Assembly: GCA_027067955.1 (NCBI GenBank)
Contig: JAMOUW010000045.1
Coordinates: 62,001-126,000, forward strand
Source of the DNA: Thermaceae bacterium
Lineage (GTDB): Bacteria; Deinococcota; Deinococci; Deinococcales; Marinithermaceae
DNA length: 64,000 nt
Reading direction: 5' to 3'
The translations under genes and the position numbers were made by a program. This document shows, piece by piece, positions 31,600-45,047 of the stretch (within the stretch, counting starts at the first letter, position 1; each line of letters begins with the position of its first letter). A model generated the notes under the pieces. It was not told the DNA's origin. It worked only from the letters and a program-made list of their open reading frames with translations, and made no database searches.

Positions 31600-32559
31600 C
31601 TAGCCAGCGGGCTCGATTTTTACCGCCCCCATCGCACGGAAGCGGCGGTACCTGTCCGCCAGCAGCTCCCCGGGACCCAGCGCTTCGAGCCCCTCCAGCT
31701 CCTCGGCCAGCGCCGCCTCCAGCTCGCGCAGGGCGCGGTCGGGGTGGCGGTGGGCTCCGCCCCCCGGCTCGGGCACCACCCGGTCGACCACGCCCAGCTC
31801 GCGCAGATCGTGGGCGGTAAGCTTGAGCGCTTCGGCCGCCTCCTCCGCCTGGGCCGCGTCCCGCCAGAGTATGGCCGCGCAGGACTCGGGGCTGATGACC
31901 GAATACCAGGCGTTCTCCATTATGAGAACGCGGTTTCCCACCCCGATGGCGAGCGCCCCGCCGGAACCGCCCTCGCCCAGAACCACCGCGATCGCGGGCA
32001 CCCTGAGCCGGCCCATGCGCTGAATCGACTGGGCAATCACCCACGCCTGGCCCCGCTCCTCGGCGGAAACGCCGGGGTAGGCACCCGGGGTGTCTATCAG
32101 ACTGACGAAGGGAAAACCGAAGCGGTCGGCCATATCCATCATGCGCATCGCCTTGCGGTAGCCCTCGGGATGCGGCATGCCAAAGTTGCGGTGAATGTTC
32201 TCCTTGGTGGTCTTGCCCTTCTGGTGGCCCACTACCACCACGCTCTTCCCCCGGAAACGGGCCAGCCCGGCGACAATGGCGGGGTCATCGGCAAAGGTGC
32301 GGTCGCCGTGGAGCTCGATGAAGTCGGCGAAGACCTTCTCTACGACGTCTAGGGTGGTGGGGCGTCCCGGTGCCCGCGCCAGCTGCACCCGCTGCCAGCG
32401 ACTGAGCCCGCCAAAGATTTCCTTTTGCAGCTTTTCGAGCTTTTGCTCAAGCAGGGCGATCTCGTCAGAGAGGTCAACGTCTTTGGAATCCGCGTACTCG
32501 CGCAGCTCGCGTATCCTCGCCTCGAGCTCGATGATGGGTTGTTCAAACTCAAGCGCCAT
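31600..32559 (-). CDS. accA: Acetyl-CoA carboxylase carboxyltransferase subunit alpha
   Basis: [21 protein letters not shown]...[32 protein letters not shown]. Confidence 0.95.
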   Translation of the reverse strand: MALEFEQPIIELEARIRELREYADSKDVDLSDEIALLEQKLEKLQKEIFGGLSRWQRVQLARAPGRPTTLDVVEKVFADFIELHGDRTFADDPAIVAGLARFRGKSVVVVGHQKGKTTKENIHRNFGMPHPEGYRKAMRMMDMADRFGFPFVSLIDTPGAYPGVSAEERGQAWVIAQSIQRMGRLRVPAIAVVLGEGGSGGALAIGVGNRVLIMENAWYSVISPESCAAILWRDAAQAEEAAEALKLTAHDLRELGVVDRVVPEPGGGAHRHPDRALRELEAALAEELEGLEALGPGELLADRYRRFRAMGAVKIEPAG

Positions 32560-33409
32560 CGTTCCGGACTCCTTCGGGATGCAGCAAACCCAGTATCTGC
32601 GCCAGCACCGCTTTAAGCTCGGAGCGCGGCGTAACCCGGTCGAGCATGCCGTGTTGCAACAAGAACTCGGAGCGCTGGAAACCTTCGGGCAGGTCCTGCC
32701 TGATCGTCTGCTTGATGACCCGGGGCCCGGCAAAGCCGATGAGCGCCCCTGGCTCGGCCAGAATCACGTCGGCGAGAGCCGCGAAGCTAGCGGTCACCCC
32801 GCCGGTGGTGGGGTCGGACATGATCGATACGTAGGGAAGGCGCTTCTCCCAAAGGCGGTCGAGCGCCATCGTGGTCTTCGCCATCTGCATCAGCGAGAGG
32901 GCCGCCTCCTGCATACGCGCCCCGCCCGATGCAGCCACTATCACCAGCGCCCGCCCCTCGGCGGCAGCCTGTTCCGCCCCGCGCGCGATCTCTTCGCCGA
33001 CCACCGACCCCATCGAGCCTCCGGCAAAGGCGTAGTCCATCGCCAGCAGCAGGGACGGCACCCCCCCGATGGTGCAGGTACCGCCGTATATGGCATCCGG
33101 GCGACCCGTTTTTTGCTGATACCGCGACAATCGCTCCGAATAGGGTTCGGTGTCACTAAAGCGCAGCGGATCCTGCGGGTGTACGCGCCCCGTGGTTTCG
33201 CTGAAGGTATCCTCGTCAGCCAGCATCTGCACCCGCTCCCGCACCCCCATGCGGAAGTGGTGGCCGCACTGCGGGCAGACCATGAAGTTTGCTTCCAGGT
33301 CCTTCTTGTATACCTGAGCTTCACAGGAAGGACACTTCAACCACAACTCGGGTACGTCGCGTCCGCCTCCCCGGGTCCGGCGACGGCGGAAAAGCCGGTC
33401 CAGGGCCAT
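32549..33409 (-). CDS. accD: Acetyl-CoA carboxylase carboxyltransferase subunit beta
   Basis: Four-Cys zinc motif [48 protein letters not shown]. Confidence 0.95.
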   Translation of the reverse strand: MALDRLFRRRRTRGGGRDVPELWLKCPSCEAQVYKKDLEANFMVCPQCGHHFRMGVRERVQMLADEDTFSETTGRVHPQDPLRFSDTEPYSERLSRYQQKTGRPDAIYGGTCTIGGVPSLLLAMDYAFAGGSMGSVVGEEIARGAEQAAAEGRALVIVAASGGARMQEAALSLMQMAKTTMALDRLWEKRLPYVSIMSDPTTGGVTASFAALADVILAEPGALIGFAGPRVIKQTIRQDLPEGFQRSEFLLQHGMLDRVTPRSELKAVLAQILGLLHPEGVRNDGA

Positions 33410-33840
33410 TAATCCTCCTTAGCGGGCGGTTTTCCCTTGGGCGTGGTGGCGTGGGCGTTGGGCGGCAGGGTCTTGCCGTCCCCGGTAACGCTGCGGCCAA
33501 CGAATGCAGCCCCGGCCTCGATGTCGAGCGCCTTGGCGACGACGTCGCCCTCCAGCCGGGCGCGTTTGGTGAGCGTCAGCTTGCCATCGGCGATGATCTT
33601 GGCGCGCACCTCGCCGTTTACCAGGATGTTGCGCGCCCGCACCTCTTCCCCCTCTATCTTTCCACCCGGGGCGATCTCCAGGTCGCCGTCCACCAGCAAC
33701 GAGCCGATGATAATGCCGTCTACCCTAACCGGCCCCTTGGCTTTCAGATCCCCGTGGATCTGGGCGCCCGAAGCGATGAAGGTAAGGGTCTGGGAAGAAC
33801 CACCTGATCTTGGTTGGGGGGTGGATTTGCGACCGAACAT
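33409..33840 (-). CDS. Bactofilin family protein
   Basis: [59 protein letters not shown] right-handed beta-helix pattern. Confidence 0.88.
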   Translation of the reverse strand: MFGRKSTPQPRSGGSSQTLTFIASGAQIHGDLKAKGPVRVDGIIIGSLLVDGDLEIAPGGKIEGEEVRARNILVNGEVRAKIIADGKLTLTKRARLEGDVVAKALDIEAGAAFVGRSVTGDGKTLPPNAHATTPKGKPPAKED

Positions 33841-33850
33841 AGTCTGTAGT

Positions 33851-34783
33851 TTAACGGTTTGCGTAGCTGGGGGGCTCAAGGTAGGGGACCGGGTTCACCG
33901 CCCTACCCCAGATGAAAACCGAGTAGTGCACGTGGGGCCCGCTCGAGCGCCCGGTGCTGCCCACCTTGCCGATCAACCCGCCACGCTCAACCTTGTCGCC
34001 GCGCTTGACCAGGATCTTGGACATGTGGCCGTAAACGGTGCTGTAGCCGTATCCGTGGTCAATCTTGACGTAGCGCCCCAGAATGTTTGACCACCCGGCC
34101 TCGACCACCCGGCCGGGTGCGGTGGCGTAGATGGGGGTACCGTACCACGCGGGGAAATCCAGACCGTCGTGAAACTCATACCCCGGTCCGAAGGGGTTGC
34201 GGCGCGTACCGTAACCGGACACGATGTAAGTCTTTACCTTCAGAGGAATTCCTACGGGGCGCGCAGCTTCTTTGGCGAGGGTCTCCTTGAGCGCCGGCTC
34301 TACCTTGGCGTTGAGATCGGCCCGCAGCGCCTTGAGCCGCTCGGTGGTGAGAGCGTAGAGGTCTTCCGCCGACAGCAGGCGGCCGCCACCGCCCTGGCCG
34401 TCGTTGTTCGCGGCCTCGCTCTCCTCGGGAGCGGGCTCCATTTTAGGAAGCCCGGCCCGCTCGCGCAAACGGTTTATCTCGGCCTCGAGTACGTCGAGCT
34501 CCTCGAGAATTTCCACCGCCTTGCCCGCCAGGTTCTCGTTGCGGCTCCTCTCCGCCGCCAGTTCTAAAGCCAGATCCCGCGCCTGGGCGGCGAGGAGCTG
34601 CAGTTCCTGTTCGGTGTCATCCAAGAAGCTGGCCTTGTAATAGGCGTAGCTTCCGATTCCTACCCATATAAGCGAAAGCAAGCCGGCCAGCAGGAGCGCC
34701 AACGGGCGAAACGAAACCACCCGGGGCTCGCGGCCCGTTCGGGTGATAAGAATGGTGTAGCGCTCGCTTACCCGCCTTTTCAT
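33851..34783 (-). CDS. M23 family metallopeptidase
   Basis: SGYGTRRNPFGPGYEFHDGLDFPAWYGTPIYATAPGRVVEAG...GHMSKILVKRGDKV...GRSSGPHVHYSVF. Confidence 0.93.
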   Translation of the reverse strand: MKRRVSERYTILITRTGREPRVVSFRPLALLLAGLLSLIWVGIGSYAYYKASFLDDTEQELQLLAAQARDLALELAAERSRNENLAGKAVEILEELDVLEAEINRLRERAGLPKMEPAPEESEAANNDGQGGGGRLLSAEDLYALTTERLKALRADLNAKVEPALKETLAKEAARPVGIPLKVKTYIVSGYGTRRNPFGPGYEFHDGLDFPAWYGTPIYATAPGRVVEAGWSNILGRYVKIDHGYGYSTVYGHMSKILVKRGDKVERGGLIGKVGSTGRSSGPHVHYSVFIWGRAVNPVPYLEPPSYANR

Positions 34784-34828
34784 AACCGCACAATCGCCCC
34801 CGTGGCGCCGGGCTGTCAACACGAGGAA

Positions 34829-36112
34829 TCACGCCACTACCTCCAGGATCAGCTTGGGTGGCTCCGCGCGTCGTCCTATCCGGTAGGCGTCCTGCAATAA
34901 CCGCGACGATTCCTCGATTCCACGCCCCGCGCGATGAAATACCGTTGCTAGTATATCACCTTCATATACAGAATCGCCAACCTTCTTGAGAAGCCTGACG
35001 CCCACTCCGTGATCGATGGGTTCGCCCTTGCGCTCGCGTCCTCCGCCCAGGCGCAAAGCGGCCACGCCCACGCGGTACGCGTCCAGGCGCTCCACAACCC
35101 CCGACCTCTCAGCGCGCACTTCCAGTACATCGGGAGCCAGCTCCAGGCGCTCGGGCTCGTCAACTACGCGCGCATCGCCCCCCTGAGCGGCCACGAAGGC
35201 GCGGAGTTTGTCGAGCGCCCGGCCATCGCACAGTACCTGCTCGGCCAGTTCCGGGTCCTCCCCGGCGGCCTCCAGCGCTTCGCGCGCCAGCGCCAGCGAC
35301 AGCTCGGTGAGATCGCGCGGCCCCTCTCCCTGCAAGGTGACGATGGCCTCGCGCACCTCGATGGCGTTGCCCACCGCCTGCCCCAGCGGTTCGTCCATCT
35401 GACTCAACACCGCGCGCACGTCGCGCCCCGCGTGACGCCCGATCTCCACCATCAACCGGGCCAGCTCGCGGGCGTGCGCCAGATCCTTCATGAAAGCCCC
35501 GCTGCCCACCTTTACGTCCAGCGTGATTATGCGGGCCCCGGCCGCAAGCTTTTTCGACATGATCGAGCTGGCAATAAGCGGAATGGAGGGCACCGTGCCG
35601 GTAACGTCGCGCAGGGCGTACATCTTGCCATCCGCGGGCGCAAGATTCTTGGACTGGCCCGCTATCACCAGGCCCACCTCGCGGGCCTGCCGCATGAACT
35701 CTTCGTCGGTAAGCTCGGCCCGCCAGCCCGGAATGCTTTCGAGCTTGTCGATGGTACCACCGGTATGGGCAAGCCCGCGCCCGCTCATCTTGGCCACCAC
35801 CAGCCCCGCAGCCGCCAGTATGGGTGCGACCACCAGTGTCGTCTTATCGCCCACGCCGCCGGATGAATGCTTGTCCACCGTCTTACGGCCCAGCGGGGAA
35901 AGGTCGAGTACCTCACCCGAGCGAGCCATGGCCAGCGTCAACCCGGCGGTCTCACGGGGGTTCATACCCTGAAAGAAAACAGCCATCAACCAGGCGGCCA
36001 TCTGGTAGTCGGGGATCCTGCCCGCCACGTATTCCGCAATCCACTCCTGCAGCTCTGCTGCGGAATGCTCCCCGCCATCACGCTTTTTCTCGATGAAATT
36101 CACGGCGTGCAT
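34829..36112 (-). CDS. Thymidine/pyrimidine-nucleoside phosphorylase
   Basis: [25 protein letters not shown]...[25 protein letters not shown] family signature. Confidence 0.93.
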   Translation of the reverse strand: MHAVNFIEKKRDGGEHSAAELQEWIAEYVAGRIPDYQMAAWLMAVFFQGMNPRETAGLTLAMARSGEVLDLSPLGRKTVDKHSSGGVGDKTTLVVAPILAAAGLVVAKMSGRGLAHTGGTIDKLESIPGWRAELTDEEFMRQAREVGLVIAGQSKNLAPADGKMYALRDVTGTVPSIPLIASSIMSKKLAAGARIITLDVKVGSGAFMKDLAHARELARLMVEIGRHAGRDVRAVLSQMDEPLGQAVGNAIEVREAIVTLQGEGPRDLTELSLALAREALEAAGEDPELAEQVLCDGRALDKLRAFVAAQGGDARVVDEPERLELAPDVLEVRAERSGVVERLDAYRVGVAALRLGGGRERKGEPIDHGVGVRLLKKVGDSVYEGDILATVFHRAGRGIEESSRLLQDAYRIGRRAEPPKLILEVVA

Positions 36113-36119
36113 ACGGCTA

Positions 36120-36125
36120 AGCATA
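36120..36125 (-). promoter_or_regulatory. -10 box of nucleoside phosphorylase, leaderless arrangement
   Basis: Minus strand TATGCT, 7 nt, then ATG (36112). Confidence 0.5.
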
Positions 36126-36171
36126 GCCTCGCGTTTTGGGAAGCAACACCCCGAAATGGAGGGAGTGGGAC

Positions 36172-36190
36172 TTGTGACGCACTTGTGACG
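36172..36190 (+). promoter_or_regulatory. TTGTGACG tandem repeat (11-bp period), copy 1
   Basis: TTGTGACG-CAC-TTGTGACG. Confidence 0.8.
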
Positions 36191-36226
36191 CGGACCCGCT
36201 ACCAATGTTTATCGGAGGCACCCGTA

Positions 36227-36439
36227 ATGAGTAGCATTGCACTCCCCGCCCGCGTTCACGGTCCCCGGCGGCGCAAGCGTATCGCCGGACCGGAAGTCAG
36301 GGCGGCGCAGAGCTGCCTCGGCAAAAACAACCGCGCGGCAACCCGGGGGATACATAGAACATCCGGCATCGCAACGCACGGCAGGGAAGCCCTCATCACA
36401 CCGGGGCCGCCCGCAGCAACGGCCTTGCGCGTGGCTTGA
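36227..36439 (+). CDS. Candidate small ORF (70 aa)
   Basis: ATG preceded by GGAGG and sited downstream of the TTGTGACG element; sequence MSSIALPARVHGPRRRKRIAGPEVRAAQSCLG... has no recognised domain. Confidence 0.25.
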   Translation: MSSIALPARVHGPRRRKRIAGPEVRAAQSCLGKNNRAATRGIHRTSGIATHGREALITPGPPAATALRVA

Positions 36440-36454
36440 GCATGGAGGTAAATC

Positions 36455-37780
36455 ATGATCAGAAACATAAATTCAACCGCCTTACTGGTTACGGCGCTTG
36501 GGCTCCTGTGGCTGGCGGGGTGCAGCCAACCCCCGCAGGGAACCGAAGTGACGGTTCGCCTGTCGAGCCCCTGGGGGGTGCCGGCAACGGCAACGGTCGA
36601 CTACCAGGTGGGCGACGGCGAGTGGAAGCTGGCGACGCAAAAAGACTACGGCGTCTACGGCTTTACCGTCCCTCCGGGGGAGGTGCGCTACGGGGTGGCC
36701 GTCAACTGTATTCCCGTTGGCTTCGGGTTGGGGACTCTCGGCTGGGCCAACGTCTACCAGCTCACCCTCGACGATACGAAGGAACTGCAGGTGGCCTGCC
36801 TCAACCTCAGTGACCTGAGCACGACCGAGGTCAAGGTCAAAGCCCGCGCCGGAGGCGGGGACACCGGCTATGACCGGGCCTGGTACTACAGCGAACTGGA
36901 CGACGGCCGGAAGACCTTCCCCAACAACGCCACCCTGCTAAGCAAGGCGGAAGCGAACCGCGACGTTCTAATAGTGGCGTACGCCAGCGGCTCCAGCAAA
37001 TACAACCCGGGGCTCATCCGTCGTATCAAGTTTCTGCACAACCTCGACGCCTCCAGTACCCCTGTAGCACCCCTCGACGTAGAGCTGACCGCCGCGGATC
37101 AACCCACCACCCAGACCGTAGGCGCCTTCAGCAAACCCGGCTGGAGTGCCGCCGCCTCCTTTGGAGTCGGATTCGTTTCTTCTCAGGGACTGACCGTTCC
37201 CTTCACTGCAAGCGCCCCGGACGAGAACCCCGCCCTGGGTAGCGGCGATGAGGCAGGGGGCAGCTACTACAAAATTCCGAACACCCGCCCCGGAGACGTC
37301 TACTATGCCGAAGCCTCCGCCTGGGACGCCGCCCGAAACCACCTGGTGCATTTCTCCCAGGTGCTCGACTACGACGGTCCCCAGCTGAACATCGAGTTGC
37401 CCGCCCGAAAGTTCGATCCCGCCGTTAGCGCCGGTGCGCTGCCGGTTTTCACGGGGCTGGAATACAGCGACCCCGATCTGAAGGGCTACGCCTTTTCCAT
37501 CAACTTCAGCGGCTTCTGGGAGATGATAGTCGTTAGCAAGGCATGGCTGGATGCAAAAACGAGTTACGCTGTCCCTGACCTGAGCTCCGCTCCCGATTTC
37601 CGGGGGACGCGGCCGCTCAAGGGAGAAGAGCTGCGCTGGCGGGCGCTTGCGGTCATGGCCAACCATGAACTCGGGGAAATACTCACCGGCGACCCCCTGC
37701 CTCTCCCCAACCCGGTGCCGCGAACGCCCGGCTTGTGGATGAAGCTGGCCGTCAAACAGGGCAAGTTTACCGTGCCCTAA
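36455..37780 (+). CDS. Secreted lipoprotein, unknown function
   Basis: MIRNINSTALLVTALGLLWLAGCSQPP lipobox; SD GGAGG. Confidence 0.8.
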   Translation: MIRNINSTALLVTALGLLWLAGCSQPPQGTEVTVRLSSPWGVPATATVDYQVGDGEWKLATQKDYGVYGFTVPPGEVRYGVAVNCIPVGFGLGTLGWANVYQLTLDDTKELQVACLNLSDLSTTEVKVKARAGGGDTGYDRAWYYSELDDGRKTFPNNATLLSKAEANRDVLIVAYASGSSKYNPGLIRRIKFLHNLDASSTPVAPLDVELTAADQPTTQTVGAFSKPGWSAAASFGVGFVSSQGLTVPFTASAPDENPALGSGDEAGGSYYKIPNTRPGDVYYAEASAWDAARNHLVHFSQVLDYDGPQLNIELPARKFDPAVSAGALPVFTGLEYSDPDLKGYAFSINFSGFWEMIVVSKAWLDAKTSYAVPDLSSAPDFRGTRPLKGEELRWRALAVMANHELGEILTGDPLPLPNPVPRTPGLWMKLAVKQGKFTVP

Positions 37781-37796
37781 GTCCCCGCCCAAGATT

Positions 37797-37822
37797 CCGG
37801 GGCCGCATATATGCGGCCCCGG
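37797..37822. terminator. Terminator, perfect 26-bp palindrome
   Basis: CCGGGGCCGCATATATGCGGCCCCGG followed by TTTT. Confidence 0.85.
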
Positions 37823-37837
37823 TTTTCACGCATGCAT

Positions 37838-38761
<924 letters not shown>

Positions 38762-38795
38762 ACCAACCTCCCGCACTGATTGTAAGGCACGCGCG

Positions 38796-39890
38796 CTAGC
38801 TGCTGAGCCTGTGACCGGTCATCTGGGTGAGGAGCAGCTTGAATTCGTGCGGGCTGGTGGCGAAGTCCTGGGCATCCTCCAGGGAGATGACGCCATCGCT
38901 GTAGAGTTCTACCAGGTGCTGGTCGAAGGTGTGCATGCCCTGGACGTTGTCCTCCATCAACGCTTCCTTGATCTGCGGGGTCTTGTCCTCGTCCTTGATG
39001 TACTCGCGGATGAGGGGCGTGGCCAGGAGCATTTCGTGAGCCAGCGCCCTTCCCTGGCCATCCGCGCGCGGCATCAAGCGCTGCGAAATGATGCCCAGGA
39101 GCGACTCCGCCAGCAGGATGCGAATCTGCTGGTGCTCGTGCAGCGGGAAGAAGTCGATGATGCGGTTGATGGTGCGGATGGAGTCGAGGGTGTGCAGGGT
39201 CGAGAAGACCAGGTGACCCGTCTGGGCTGCGGTGATTGCGGCTTCCACGGTTTCCCGGTCACGCATCTCACCGATCAGGATTACGTCCGGGTCCTGTCGC
39301 ATGGAGTACTTGAGGCCCGTCTGGAAAGAGTCGGTATCCAAGCCGACCTCGCGCTGCACCACCAGGCTCTTCTTGTTCTTGTGCAGATACTCGATCGGGT
39401 CTTCGATGGAAATTATGTGCTTCGGAAAATTGGTGTTGATGTAGTCGATGAGGGCGGCCAGCGTGGTGGACTTACCCGATCCCGTGGGGCCGGTGACCAG
39501 CACCAAACCGCGCTCCTTGTTGCCGAAGTGCTCCATCGTTGCCCGCGGCAGGCCCAGAGCCTCGAAACTGGGGATGGCGTCGGAAATGACGCGCATAACC
39601 AGCCCCATTTCGCCGCGCTGACGCAGCAGGTTACAGCGGAAACGCGCGACCCCGGGAATCGTGTACGCGAAATCCATTTCCTTCTGGTACTCGAACATCT
39701 CCCACTGTTCAGGCGTGAGAATTACCTTAACTATTTTCTCGATCTCTTTGGGACCTAGTTCTCTGGGGCTAAATACCTTAAGCTTGCCATCAATACGAAT
39801 CGTCGGTGGCGCTCCCACCTGTAGATGGATGTCTGAGGCGCGCTGTGCCACCATTGCTTTTATCATCTCTATGATCGTCACGGAATCCAA
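38796..39890 (-). CDS. pilT: Type IV pilus retraction ATPase PilT
   Basis: GPTGSGKSTTLAALIDYIN, HIISIEDPIEYLH, AAQTGHLVFSTLHT. Confidence 0.92.
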   Translation of the reverse strand: MDSVTIIEMIKAMVAQRASDIHLQVGAPPTIRIDGKLKVFSPRELGPKEIEKIVKVILTPEQWEMFEYQKEMDFAYTIPGVARFRCNLLRQRGEMGLVMRVISDAIPSFEALGLPRATMEHFGNKERGLVLVTGPTGSGKSTTLAALIDYINTNFPKHIISIEDPIEYLHKNKKSLVVQREVGLDTDSFQTGLKYSMRQDPDVILIGEMRDRETVEAAITAAQTGHLVFSTLHTLDSIRTINRIIDFFPLHEHQQIRILLAESLLGIISQRLMPRADGQGRALAHEMLLATPLIREYIKDEDKTPQIKEALMEDNVQGMHTFDQHLVELYSDGVISLEDAQDFATSPHEFKLLLTQMTGHRLSS

Positions 39891-40708
39891 ACCTCCATAT
39901 TGTCAATTAATCGTACCGCAGGAAAGCGACCGGCGACAATGCCCCTCGCTCCGGGTACCCATTCCTGTAAAGGCTCGAGCGTCTCGGGATGCACCACCGC
40001 AAGATACTCAGGCTCGAACTCGGGAACTTCGGCCAGCACTTTCTCACCCATTACGCGCGCCTGCTCCGGTGAAGCCCCACCGGCGGCCGCCTCGCGAACC
40101 GCGCGCAAAGCCCGGTACAGAACGTTCGCCCGCGGCCGCAGCTCCGGGGTGAGGTAGACGTTGCGGCTCGAGCGCGCCAGCCCGTCGGGCTCGCGTATTG
40201 TCGGTACCGGCACGATCTCCACGCCTAGGTTCAGGTCCTCCGTGAAGCGCCGCACCACCTGCAGCTGCTGGTAGTCTTTTTCGCCAAAATAGGCCCTGTC
40301 CGGACGAACCAGGCCGAACAGCTTGGTCACCACGGTGGCCACGCCATCGAAGTGGCCGGGGCGACGTTCCCCTTCCCAGCGCTCGGTAAGCGGCCCGGCG
40401 ACCCGTACCGAGGTGGCGTAACCGGGTGGGTACATCCGCTCCGGGTCGGGGTGGAAGATCCAGTCGGCGCCCGCTTCTTCGGCCAGGGCGGCATCGCGCT
40501 CCAGGTCGCGCGGGTAGGTATCGTAGTCCTCGCCGGCGCCGAACTGCAGGGGGTTCACAAAAATGGAAACCACCGTTTCGGCGCTGCCGGCTACGGCGCG
40601 GCGGATCAGCTCGATATGCCCTTCGTGCAGGAAACCCATCGTCGGCACCAGCGCCCGGGGGCGGGGTCCGTCCAGCGGGATTTCTGCAGGATCGCGAACG
40701 ATCTTCAC
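39878..40708 (-). CDS. panC: Pantothenate synthetase
   Basis: GTG start VKIVRDPAEI; VPTMGFLHEGHIELIRRA; FVNPLQFGAGEDYDTYPRD; YFGEKDYQQL; SSRNVYL. Confidence 0.95.
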   Translation of the reverse strand: MKIVRDPAEIPLDGPRPRALVPTMGFLHEGHIELIRRAVAGSAETVVSIFVNPLQFGAGEDYDTYPRDLERDAALAEEAGADWIFHPDPERMYPPGYATSVRVAGPLTERWEGERRPGHFDGVATVVTKLFGLVRPDRAYFGEKDYQQLQVVRRFTEDLNLGVEIVPVPTIREPDGLARSSRNVYLTPELRPRANVLYRALRAVREAAAGGASPEQARVMGEKVLAEVPEFEPEYLAVVHPETLEPLQEWVPGARGIVAGRFPAVRLIDNMEVWIP

Positions 40709-40902
40709 GAAAGTCAGTATATTCTCAAAGCCACGCAGCAGTATTAGCACTGGATGATACGCGTCCCCGGGAAATTTTTGGATACACAGACACACACCCG
40801 CGCAGTATTCAGGACAGAAAAGGAAAAACCCGCCGCAACAACACGCTTCGGCAACAAACGCCCTCCATCCGGTGATGCGTCGCCGGGGCTGCTCTTATAG
40901 AT

Positions 40903-43989
<3,087 letters not shown>

Positions 43990-44043
43990 CCTGTAGCCCG
44001 TGGCTTGTGGCCTGTAGGTGGCGCTCCCTCTACAAGCTACGAA
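43990..44043. repeat. Heptanucleotide-repeat hairpin element A
   Basis: CCTGTAG CCCGTGG CTTGTGG CCTGTAG ... CTACAAG CTACGAA between convergent genes. Confidence 0.75.
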
Positions 44044-44339
44044 CCGAGCTTCTCCTCCACCGCCCGCACCTTGGCCGCCAGCCGGCCCAAGGGGCCGGTG
44101 CGGACGTCGAACTTGGCGGCGGCGTAAATGCGATTGCAGTCTTCCGCTAACGCCGCGTAGGCCTGGTTCAAAAGCTCGGTCGCCGCGGCCATCGTTTCGG
44201 TTTCGACTATCGTGCCCATCGCCGTTAGCTGGTAGGGGTGGCCGCTTTCTTTGACAAGGCGAATCACCCGGGCCACGTAGGCGCTCACGCTCTCGCCCTT
44301 GTCGGTGGGGAATATGGCGAACTCCATTAGAACCGACAC
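44037..44339 (-). CDS. MTH1187/YqgV-like (DUF77) thiamine-binding family protein
   Basis: MSVLMEFAIFPTDKGESVSAYVARVIRLVKESGHPYQLTAMGTIVE. Confidence 0.85.
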   Translation of the reverse strand: MSVLMEFAIFPTDKGESVSAYVARVIRLVKESGHPYQLTAMGTIVETETMAAATELLNQAYAALAEDCNRIYAAAKFDVRTGPLGRLAAKVRAVEEKLGS

Positions 44340-44348
44340 ACCGGCCTC

Positions 44349-44579
44349 CTAGTCTTCGAAGAGTGCGTCGAAGGCGCTTTTGGCCCCCTTGGGGGTGGCG
44401 CGGCGGTAGAGCTCGCCCTTTTGCTCGAGCTTGCCCTCGGCCAGCAGGGCCGCGAGCGCCCTTTGCAGCTCCAGCCGCGAAAGCTCCTCGCCCGACTCGT
44501 CGAGCCAGCGGATTATCTCGCGCTCCCCCGCCCAGCCCAGCTTTTCGACCGCGGTTAGCACCCAGCCCTTGGCGTCCAT
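44349..44579 (-). CDS. Hypothetical protein, winged-helix-like
   Basis: 76 aa MDAKGWVLTAVEKLGWAGEREIIRWLDESGEELSRLELQRALAALLAEGKLEQ. Confidence 0.5.
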   Translation of the reverse strand: MDAKGWVLTAVEKLGWAGEREIIRWLDESGEELSRLELQRALAALLAEGKLEQKGELYRRATPKGAKSAFDALFED

Positions 44580-44641
44580 ACTTTTATTCTAGGCGTAGTG
44601 CTCGACCCGCGATCGCGGTCACCGGAAACGCTCAGCAAACT

Positions 44642-44669
44642 ATGCCACTTGGCATGATAGACTTGGCAT
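44642..44669 (+). promoter_or_regulatory. Candidate autoregulatory operator/promoter of Xre-RES
   Basis: ATGCCA-CT-TGGCAT palindrome plus second ACTTGGCAT half-site 14 bp downstream; TAGACT -10 6 nt before ATG. Confidence 0.6.
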
Positions 44670-45047
44670 ATGACAATATCGATGAGCGAGCGGGCCATCA
44701 ACGCGGTTAAGCAGGGCCTCCCCTACGCGGAGTTCGAAGACCTTAGGGGGCGGCTCGGGGTCTCGGCGACTGCGCTGGCCGCGGCGATAAGCATTAGCGA
44801 GCGCACCCTGGCGCGGCGCAAGAAAGAGGGCCGCTTCAAGCCCGACGAGTCGGACCGCCTGCACCGCATCGTCCGCCTCTACCGGCGCGCCGTGGAGGTG
44901 CTCGGCGAAGACGCGGCGGCGGAGTGGCTGACCACGCCCAAGCGCTTTTTGGGCGGTAAGACGCCGCTCGAGTTCGCCGATACCGAGATCGGGGCCTACG
45001 AGATCGACCAGGCCCTGGGCCGGCTGGAGCACGGGGTCTTCGCTTGA
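44670..45047 (+). CDS. Xre/MbcA/ParS-type (DUF2384) antitoxin
   Basis: LRGRLGVSATALAAAISISERTLARRKKEGRFKPDESDRLHRIVRLYRRAVEVLGEDAAAEWLTTPKRFLGGKTPLEFADTEIGAYEIDQALGRLEHGVFA. Confidence 0.9.
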   Translation: MTISMSERAINAVKQGLPYAEFEDLRGRLGVSATALAAAISISERTLARRKKEGRFKPDESDRLHRIVRLYRRAVEVLGEDAAAEWLTTPKRFLGGKTPLEFADTEIGAYEIDQALGRLEHGVFA

